Assembly: GCA_910587505.1 (NCBI GenBank)
Contig: CAJULD010000070.1
Location: forward strand, 1-10,512
Length of the DNA: 10,512 bases
Direction of reading: 5' to 3'
From: an uncultured Oscillospiraceae bacterium
Lineage (GTDB): Bacteria > Bacillota > Clostridia > Oscillospirales > Oscillospiraceae
Position 1 is the stretch's first letter. Each line of letters begins with the position of its first letter. This document shows positions 5,858 to 10,512 of the stretch, piece after piece. Position numbers and translations under genes: made by a program. The notes beneath the pieces are model-generated. The model made no database searches. It was given only the letters and a program-made list of their open reading frames with translations, and had not been told where the DNA came from.

Positions 5858-5874
5858 CAAAAGGGGATTGTCAA
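5846..5874 (-). promoter_or_regulatory. Promoter of the RACo gene
   Basis: Read on the minus strand, TTGACA (5874 to 5869), a 17-base spacer and TATACT (5851 to 5846) make a near-consensus sigma-A promoter. The start would fall near 5839, giving a leader of about 37 bases. That is too short for a cobalamin riboswitch, and I see none. Confidence 0.8.
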
Positions 5875-5888
5875 GAAGCGGGTTCACC

Positions 5889-6137
5889 GACCGCCCCTGC
5901 GGGGCGGTCATGGGGGCGGTTTCGATGCCAAACCCTGCCGGGGCTTCCGGCCCAGGACCCCGCGCCTGCTTTTCGGCTGCACGGAAAGCAGGCAAAAGCG
6001 TGCCAAAACCTGCGGTTTTGAATTCCCTTACTATCGGACGCTGCTGCCGGTAAAACGCATCGGGCGCCCCGTGAGCCTTCTGTTCTTCTTCCGGGGGAAC
6101 CGTGCCTGAAGGACTGCGGCCGCCGCCCACGGCGGCC
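5889..6137. repeat. Palindrome-rich intergenic stretch
   Basis: The 5875-6178 gap has no gene I can support but holds four perfect stem-loops. They are GACCGCCCC-TGC-GGGGCGGTC (5889-5909); GCCTGCTTT against AAAGCAGGC (5964-5993); CAAAACC-TGC-GGTTTTG (6004-6020); and GGCCGCCG-CCCA-CGGCGGCC (6118-6137). Two share a TGC loop. A direct repeat GGGGCGGT sits at 5901 and 5913. The set resembles dispersed intergenic palindromes (REP-like) more than terminators, as none is followed by a long T run. Confidence 0.5.
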
Positions 6138-6178
6138 CGGCCTTTGATTCCATTCAGGGGCGGGAAAGAAACTCCCTC

Positions 6179-6207
6179 TTGACAGCAGTACAAAACCGTA
6201 CTATAAT
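6179..6207 (+). promoter_or_regulatory. Consensus promoter of the marR-MATE operon
   Basis: TTGACA (6179-6184), exactly 17 bases, then TATAAT (6202-6207): both hexamers are perfect. A promoter this strong normally needs a repressor, and two operator-like palindromes flank its start site. Confidence 0.92.
6187..6202. promoter_or_regulatory. MarR operator 1
   Basis: AGTACAAAACCGTACT, an inverted repeat AGTAC-N6-GTACT, lies in the promoter spacer and its last base is the first T of the -10. A bound MarR dimer would block RNA polymerase. Confidence 0.75.
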
Positions 6208-6221
6208 ACCGGCTGTCCTTT

Positions 6222-6237
6222 AGTACGAAACCGTACT
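6222..6237. promoter_or_regulatory. MarR operator 2
   Basis: AGTACGAAACCGTACT differs from operator 1 at one base only. It lies 35 bases downstream (centre to centre), just after the expected transcription start near 6214 and before the ribosome site. Two same-type sites about three helical turns apart suggest two dimers acting together. Confidence 0.75.
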
Positions 6238-6254
6238 GAAACGGAGGAAAATCT

Positions 6255-6722
6255 ATGGTCAACACACGAATGCTGAGCCGGCGGTATGTTGCCGCCGCCA
6301 GCGCCGCAGACGGCGCATATTACCGCTGGGCCAGGCACTCCGGGGTCACCATGCACACGCTGGATCTGCTTTACGCCCTGGATGACGGCCTGCCCCACTC
6401 CCAGAAACAGATCTGCGAGGAATGGGCGCTCCCGAAAACATCGGTCAATACCGTGGTGACGGCCTGCCGGGAGGCGGGACATATCACCCTGGAGTCCATG
6501 CCAGACCAGCCCCGGCAGCGGCAGGTCTGCCTCACCGGGGCAGGCCGGGCCTATGCCAGGGAGACGCTGCGGGACCTGTACGCCGCCGAGGAGCAGGCCA
6601 TGGAGGAGACGGTCACGGCCTTCGGACCGGAGTTTGTGGACGCGGTGGAGTTTTTCTCCGCCCGCTTCCGGGAGGCCCTGGATAGAAATCTGTCAGAGAA
6701 AGAGGAAAACCAGTCTGTATGA
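6255..6722 (+). CDS. MarR-family transcriptional repressor, 155 aa
   Basis: A winged-helix regulator, most likely a repressor of its own operon that releases DNA when it binds a small molecule. Length and layout fit MarR: N-terminal helices (about 1-45), helix-turn-helix with HSQKQICEEW then LPKTSVNTVVTACREAGHI (48-77), a wing (78-94, TLESMPDQPRQRQVCLT) and long C-terminal helices (95-150) for dimerisation. GGAGG (6243-6247) lies 7 bases before the ATG. The stop overlaps the MATE start as ATGA, so the two are translated together. The MarR plus MATE pairing mirrors MepR-MepA of Staphylococcus aureus, though the operator here (AGTAC-N6-GTACT) is its own. The inducing compound cannot be read from sequence. 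Confidence 0.92.
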   Translation: MVNTRMLSRRYVAAASAADGAYYRWARHSGVTMHTLDLLYALDDGLPHSQKQICEEWALPKTSVNTVVTACREAGHITLESMPDQPRQRQVCLTGAGRAYARETLRDLYAAEEQAMEETVTAFGPEFVDAVEFFSARFREALDRNLSEKEENQSV

Positions 6723-8047
6723 GAATCCAATTGTCCGAACATTTTACCTGCTCCAGGCTGCTGCGCTTTACCCTGCCCTCTATTATCATGATGATTTTTA
6801 CCTCTGTCTACAGCGTAGTAGACGGGCTGTTTGTCTCCAATTTCGCCGGAAAGACGCCCTTCGCGGCCATCAACCTGATTATGCCCCTGCTGATTATCAC
6901 CGGCGCGCCGGGATTCATGATCGGCGCCGGAGGCTCCGCCATTGTGGCAAAAACCATGGGGCAGGGCAGACAGGAGGAGGCCCGGCGGCAGTTTTCTTTC
7001 CTGGTCTGCGCCGCCGCCGCGCTGGGAGCGGCGGTGGGCGGACTGGGCGCGGTCTTCGCCCGGCCCGCGTCGGCCGCGCTGGGGGCGGAGGGGGAAATGC
7101 TGGAGCACTGCGTCCTGTACGCCCGGATCATTCTGGCGGCGAATCCCTGCTTCATCCTGCAAAATGTCTTCCAGAGCTTTTTTGTGGCGGCGGAGAAGCC
7201 CAAACTGGGCCTTTTCTTCACCGTGGGGGCGGGGTTGACCAACATCGTGCTGGACGCACTGCTGGTGGGCGCGCTCCACGGGGGCATCGCCGGGGCGGCT
7301 GTTGCCACCGGCCTCAGTCAGGCGGTGGGCGGACTGGGTCCGGTGATCTACTTCCTTCGGGAGAACGACAGCCTGCTGCGTCTGGTCCGGCCCCGGTTTG
7401 ACGGCAGGGTGCTGTGGAAAACCTGTACCAACGGTTCCTCGGAGCTGATGAGCAACATTTCCGGGTCCGTCGTGTCCATACTGTACAACTTCCAGCTGCT
7501 GCGTCTGGCGGGAGAGGACGGTCTGGCGGCCTACGGGGCGGTCATGTATGTCAACTTTATTTTTCTGGCCATTTTCATTGGCTATGCCATTGGCAGCGCC
7601 CCAGTCATCAGCTATCACCTCGGCGCGGAAAACCACGGCGAGCTGAAAAGCCTGCTGTGCAAGAGCGCGGCGCTCACCGGGACGGCCGGAGCGGCTATGG
7701 CGGCGCTGGCGATGCTGGCCTCCGCGCCCCTGTCAAAGATCTTTGTGGGATACGATCCGGCGCTGTATGCGCTGACGGTCCGGGGGTTCCGGATGTACGC
7801 CGTTTCCTACCTGATCTGCGGGTTCAACATCTTCGGCTCCTCCTTCTTTACCGCGCTGAACAACGGTCTGGCCTCGGCGCTGATCTCCTTCCTGCGGACG
7901 CTGGTGTTCCAGTGCGCCAGCGTGCTGATTCTGCCTGTCTTTCTGAAGATGGACGGTATCTGGCTGTCCATCTCCGTGGCGGAAACGGCGGCGCTGATTG
8001 TGACATTGATCCTGCTGGCAAAAAACCGGAAGGTGTACCACTACTGA
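6719..8047 (+). CDS. MATE-family multidrug efflux transporter, MepA-like, 442 aa
   Basis: An inner-membrane exporter of the multidrug and toxin extrusion family, driven by a sodium or proton gradient; typical cargoes are cationic dyes and drugs. It has about twelve hydrophobic helices arranged as two halves. N-terminal features fit the family: the first helix FTLPSIIMMIFTSVYSVVDG, the following G-L-F-V-S, and the conserved G-A-G-G-S-A-I-V-A with K-T-M-G-Q-G at about 69-83. The second half begins near residue 238 with SSELMSNISGSVVS. Length is normal for MepA-like MATE proteins. The start ATG is inside ATGA shared with the marR stop, with AGAGGA 12 bases upstream. It is the last gene of the operon; a good hairpin follows. 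Expression should follow MarR release. Confidence 0.92.
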   Translation: MRIQLSEHFTCSRLLRFTLPSIIMMIFTSVYSVVDGLFVSNFAGKTPFAAINLIMPLLIITGAPGFMIGAGGSAIVAKTMGQGRQEEARRQFSFLVCAAAALGAAVGGLGAVFARPASAALGAEGEMLEHCVLYARIILAANPCFILQNVFQSFFVAAEKPKLGLFFTVGAGLTNIVLDALLVGALHGGIAGAAVATGLSQAVGGLGPVIYFLRENDSLLRLVRPRFDGRVLWKTCTNGSSELMSNISGSVVSILYNFQLLRLAGEDGLAAYGAVMYVNFIFLAIFIGYAIGSAPVISYHLGAENHGELKSLLCKSAALTGTAGAAMAALAMLASAPLSKIFVGYDPALYALTVRGFRMYAVSYLICGFNIFGSSFFTALNNGLASALISFLRTLVFQCASVLILPVFLKMDGIWLSISVAETAALIVTLILLAKNRKVYHY

Positions 8048-8055
8048 CGCGAAAC

Positions 8056-8087
8056 CGGGGAGGGCGTTTGGCCCTCCCCGATCTTTT
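8056..8087 (+). terminator. Terminator of the marR-MATE operon
   Basis: CGGGGAGGGC (8056-8065) pairs with GCCCTCCCCG (8071-8080), loop GTTTG, followed by ATCTTTT. It lies between the MATE gene and the convergent anti-sigma gene, whose stop is at 8101. The minus-strand side lacks a T run. Confidence 0.85.
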
Positions 8088-8100
8088 GCTTAGATTATGT

Positions 8101-9159
8101 TTACTGCACCGGAATGACCACCCCGGCCACCTCCACTGCGGCGATCCGGTCCAGATCCACCACCACCAGCTCCGCGGGTCCTTCCGTGTCCGCAGTGTTC
8201 ATGGCGTTGGTGTGGTTTGAGAAGCTGAAATAGGCCCCGCCCAATCCAGCAAACGGATGTCCCTTCGCAAAGATCTCATTTCCGTCCACGTCCAACAGCC
8301 GGACGCTGTCCGGTATGTTCTCCCAGTACCAATCCCCATACTCAACTGGATAGGGGTTGGAGATGTTGGTCCGGAAATACACCCCCACCGGGGAGATGAC
8401 GACCTCCTCCAGAACCAATTTCTCATACGGAAAGGGCAGCTCAGCCATGGGCGCGAGGCGGAGGACGTTGTCCGCATAGTCGATGTCCAGCCAGCCGAAG
8501 TCCCACATGCCCTCTTTGACCATGGGACGGTCCCAGTTACGCTCATCCCAGAGATAGCCCCGGTTCTCCGTGAGGTTGATGAGCCTGACGTGCATCCGCA
8601 CATGGTTGGACTCGCCTTCCGTGGTGTACCAGTTGTAGATCAGATGAATTTTGTTGTCCGTGGGGTCATCATCCGGCAGGGAGTAGCAGAAGCCCTTCGT
8701 GGTTCCGGGTACGCCCATCCGGTCGTACTCGTTGTCCATGTAGATTTCGTAGTAAGGCGCGTCCAGCACCGTCCCCTCCGGGGCCACGATCTCCACGCCC
8801 AGGAAGGACTGGAAGTTGTCCCCCACGCAGTCGGTGATGGTGGCGGTCCAGCCGTCTGCCTCCGCCATCCGGCCCACCGTGCCGCTGGCCTGCTCGTAGC
8901 CCGCCTGGTCTCCGGTAAAGAAGCCCCCCAGGGTGGGAGCCGCATCGATCTGGGCCACCGCCGCCATGCTCAGCGCCGAGAGCAGACCGATCACCGCCGC
9001 CACGGCGAGCACGCGCCGCATCCGCAGGGGCCGTCTTCCCACACGCCGGCTTTCCACCGCCCCCCGGCGCCCCAGGCTCTCCGCCAGCGCCTTTTTGCTC
9101 TCCTCCGTCAGCCGGACCCGGTCCAGTTCCCTTTTGTAGCTGTCAAAATCCTCGCGCAT
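8101..9159 (-). CDS. Membrane-anchored anti-sigma factor candidate, 352 aa
   Basis: Probably holds the adjacent sigma factor inactive at the membrane until a signal arrives. Residues 1-45 are a short, charged cytoplasmic part (LDRVRLTEESKKALAESLG, then an Arg-rich patch) of the sort seen in Clostridia anti-sigma proteins; there is no zinc-binding H-x3-C-x2-C motif. One transmembrane helix (about 49-70) follows, then some 280 residues outside the cell. That part is acidic and aromatic with many predicted beta strands, resembling the outer domains of DUF4179-type anti-sigma proteins in general look; I cannot confirm the family. It contains two cysteines (111, 158). GGGAGGT lies 7 bases before the ATG. 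The start lies 17 bases inside the sigma gene, so the pair is co-expressed. Confidence 0.75.
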   Translation of the reverse strand: MREDFDSYKRELDRVRLTEESKKALAESLGRRGAVESRRVGRRPLRMRRVLAVAAVIGLLSALSMAAVAQIDAAPTLGGFFTGDQAGYEQASGTVGRMAEADGWTATITDCVGDNFQSFLGVEIVAPEGTVLDAPYYEIYMDNEYDRMGVPGTTKGFCYSLPDDDPTDNKIHLIYNWYTTEGESNHVRMHVRLINLTENRGYLWDERNWDRPMVKEGMWDFGWLDIDYADNVLRLAPMAELPFPYEKLVLEEVVISPVGVYFRTNISNPYPVEYGDWYWENIPDSVRLLDVDGNEIFAKGHPFAGLGGAYFSFSNHTNAMNTADTEGPAELVVVDLDRIAAVEVAGVVIPVQ

Positions 9160-9634
9160 ATTCCGTACCTCCCAGCATGTTTCTCAGTTTTTCCTTTCCC
9201 CGTTTCAGGTGGGTGCTTACCAGCGCCGGGGACCGGCCCAGCAGGGCGGCGATCTCCCGCACCTCACAGCCCTCGTAGTATCGAAGGAAGATCACCTCCC
9301 GGTACATGGCGGGCAGGGTCTGGACCAGCGCCAGCAGGCTGCCGTCCTCCGGCTCCGGGTCCTCCACGGCCAGCTGGAGGGACTCGTCCAGAGGGACCCG
9401 GTGGCGGAACCAGGCGGTTTTGCGCCAGTTCTTGCACTCGTTCACCGCAACACGAATCACCCAGGCCCGCTCCTGAGCCGGATCCGGGAAATCTCTGGAG
9501 TTCTCCAGCAGCCTGATGAGGACCGTCTGACAGACGTCCTTGGCGTCGTCCATGTCTCCCAGCCACGTCTTGCCGATTCGCAATATCAGGTCGGCGTAGC
9601 GGTCCACAAGGTATTCCGCCTGTTCGTCGTTCAT
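9143..9634 (-). CDS. ECF-type sigma-70 family RNA polymerase sigma factor, 163 aa
   Basis: Directs RNA polymerase to a special promoter set. It has the two-domain ECF form. Sigma2 (about 8-72) has DMDDAKDVCQTVLIRLLEN at region 2.2 and AWVIRVAVNECKNWRK at region 2.4. An acidic linker (82-98) leads to sigma4 (about 103-153), whose helix-turn-helix is EVREIAALLGRSPALVSTHL followed by K-R-G-K-E-K-L. Sigma3 is absent, as in all ECF factors. AAAGGGGTG lies 7 bases before the ATG. It overlaps its anti-sigma candidate by 17 bases. I see no convincing promoter upstream (9635-9757); an ECF self-promoter cannot be told by eye because the target motif is unknown. Confidence 0.93.
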   Translation of the reverse strand: MNDEQAEYLVDRYADLILRIGKTWLGDMDDAKDVCQTVLIRLLENSRDFPDPAQERAWVIRVAVNECKNWRKTAWFRHRVPLDESLQLAVEDPEPEDGSLLALVQTLPAMYREVIFLRYYEGCEVREIAALLGRSPALVSTHLKRGKEKLRNMLGGTEYARGF

Positions 9635-9689
9635 CGCGTATCACCCCTTTCACTGAGAAAACAAAATGGAGAGGGGAAATCTGTCAGGA

Positions 9690-9721
9690 AAAAGAAAAAT
9701 TCTGCGCGGCGCTGTGCGCCG
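9690..9721 (-). terminator. Second hairpin with T run downstream of acsB
   Basis: Read on the minus strand, CGGCGC-ACA-GCGCCG (9721 to 9707) is followed after a few bases by TTTTTCTTTTT. The gap between stem and T run is longer than usual. It may reinforce termination of the acsB transcript before the sigma operon. Confidence 0.4.
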
Positions 9722-9757
9722 GTACGGTCCGCGGGCAGACGGGGCCCCGAAGATGAA

Positions 9758-9790
9758 GCAGGACCGGAGCCTGCACGGCCCCGGTCCTGC
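9758..9790 (-). terminator. Hairpin just after acsB, probable terminator
   Basis: GCAGGACCGG (9758-9767) pairs with CCGGTCCTGC (9781-9790), with an inner GCC/GGC extension in the loop. It begins 8 bases after the acsB stop. On the minus strand it is followed by TTCATCTT, a poor T run, so efficiency is uncertain. Confidence 0.55.
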
Positions 9791-9797
9791 GGGTTAT

Positions 9798-10512
9798 TTA
9801 CATCAGAGGCTCCAGATTCAGCACCGGGTGTCCCTTCTCCGTGAGGAAGTTGAGCAGCTCCTCGGGATCGGAGGTGATGGTCTCGTCGCCGATCATGTCG
9901 CAGAAGTTGTCAATGCCCAGCATCTCCCTGGCCGTGGCGTTGAGCCGCGCGGCCACGTCATCTTTCAGCTCCCTGGGCATCCAGACAATGCGGGCCACGC
10001 TGCCCTCGGCGGCGGCAAACTTCTTCGAGGCGATGAAGTGCCGTCCGTGACCCATGAAGCCGGGGGTCTGGACGCCGCCGCCGGTCATGCTGGCCAGCTC
10101 GCCGAAGGTCATGCCGGTGGGGGTCATGCCCTTGAACTCCCGGTTGCAGATCACCAGGCCGTTGGAAATGGGCTCGATGCCGCAGATGCACTCAAAGCAG
10201 CCGCAGCTGGTCATGGGGTCCTCCATGATGGAGTACAGGCTCACGTGCTCCACCGCGCCCTGGGTGGCGGCATGGACCATCCGGTCCACGTCGGGATAGT
10301 AGCCCTTCTTCTCGTCGGTGCAGCCCTCCTTGCTGATGGGCTGGCAGGGACCGGCGTCATTGAGCTCCTTGGTGGCCTTGGCGTCCAGCCAGCTCACCGC
10401 GCCGCACAGGCCCAGACGCTCGGGGGTAACCACGCAGCAGTGGCTGGGGGCGAAGGACTGGCAGAGGATGCAGGTGTAGAACTGGTCCACGCTCTCGTCG
10501 GTCATGGAGCTG
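9798..10512 (-). CDS. acsB: Acetyl-CoA synthase (CODH/ACS beta subunit), C-terminal part
   Basis: Catalyses the final step of the Wood-Ljungdahl pathway, joining CO, a methyl group from the corrinoid iron-sulfur protein and CoA. The window holds the last 237 codons plus stop; the 5' end lies past base 10512, and the first methionine seen (10505) is internal. All A-cluster ligands are present. Counting from that methionine, C12-x2-C15-x8-C24-x9-C34 binds the [4Fe-4S] cubane, and C101-G-C103 (in TSCGCFECI) binds the distal nickel with the backbone. These positions map onto Moorella thermoacetica C506, C509, C518, C528, C595 and C597 with one constant offset of 494, so there are no gaps over this core. 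The end at residue 235 then corresponds to 729, the full Moorella length as I recall it. A hairpin follows the stop. Confidence 0.96.
   Translation of the reverse strand, partial: SSMTDESVDQFYTCILCQSFAPSHCCVVTPERLGLCGAVSWLDAKATKELNDAGPCQPISKEGCTDEKKGYYPDVDRMVHAATQGAVEHVSLYSIMEDPMTSCGCFECICGIEPISNGLVICNREFKGMTPTGMTFGELASMTGGGVQTPGFMGHGRHFIASKKFAAAEGSVARIVWMPRELKDDVAARLNATAREMLGIDNFCDMIGDETITSDPEELLNFLTEKGHPVLNLEPLM

Noticed and set aside
3805..6021. Very long plus-strand open frame (738 codons) across the RACo gene
   Set aside because: It is the antisense shadow of a clear RACo-family gene; it has no domain, no ribosome site and a composition rich in His, Gly, Ala and Gln typical of reversed high-G+C coding DNA.
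6551..7636. Minus-strand open frame of 361 codons across marR and MATE
   Set aside because: Antisense shadow of the MATE transporter; no start signal and shadow-type composition.
8257..9516. Long plus-strand open frame (419 codons) across the sigma/anti-sigma genes
   Set aside because: It lies opposite two well-supported genes and shows no recognisable domain or start signal.
1..10512. CRISPR array, insertion sequence or transposase
   Set aside because: No regularly spaced repeats, no terminal inverted repeats around a transposase, and no transposase-like protein were seen on either strand.

Overview
The window looks like the chromosome of an anaerobic, fairly high-G+C Clostridia-type Firmicute. 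The grounds are strong AGGAGG-type ribosome sites, TTGACA/TATAAT promoters, a Wood-Ljungdahl (reductive acetyl-CoA) gene, a RACo-type corrinoid activator, and a sigma/anti-sigma pair of a style common in gut Clostridia. An Oscillospiraceae-like acetogen would fit; that is inference, not something the sequence proves.

Layout. Bases 1-54 are the 3' part of a tRNA-Pro(GGG), followed by two good hairpin terminators. Bases 314-2368 form an A+T-richer segment. It holds a small ribbon-helix-helix (CopG/Arc-like) regulator on the minus strand and, divergently, a two-gene unit: a small membrane protein and a 448-aa zinc-ribbon/one-TM/TPR-like protein. Bases 2649-3539 are a self-contained unit: promoter, XRE regulator with a C-terminal membrane domain, terminator. 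On the minus strand, 5874 down to 3539 is a corrinoid-activation unit: a [2Fe-2S]/ASKHA RACo-family protein, a 110-base spacer with a hairpin and odd small reading frames, and a four-cysteine HMA-like protein. Bases 6179-8087 are a plus-strand drug-efflux unit: a consensus promoter with two copies of a 16-base palindrome, a MarR regulator and a MATE transporter, overlapping by ATGA. On the minus strand, 9634 down to 8101 encode an ECF-type sigma factor overlapping a single-pass anti-sigma candidate. The right edge, again minus, holds the last 237 codons of acetyl-CoA synthase (acsB), which continue beyond base 10512.

How the parts fit. AcsB builds acetyl-CoA from CO, CoA and a methyl group delivered by a corrinoid iron-sulfur protein. 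RACo-type proteins re-reduce such corrinoid proteins when they become oxidised. Both genes lie on the same strand, about 4 kb apart, separated by the efflux and sigma modules. The HMA-like protein next to RACo may handle a metal for this chemistry (inference). The MarR-MATE unit appears to be a classical autoregulated efflux operon.

The most interesting points are the paired MarR operator palindromes, the unusual four-cysteine HMA-like protein with the cysteine-rich, TGA-interrupted frame and hairpin just upstream, the palindrome inside the XRE promoter, and the uncharacterised architecture of the zinc-ribbon/TPR membrane protein.
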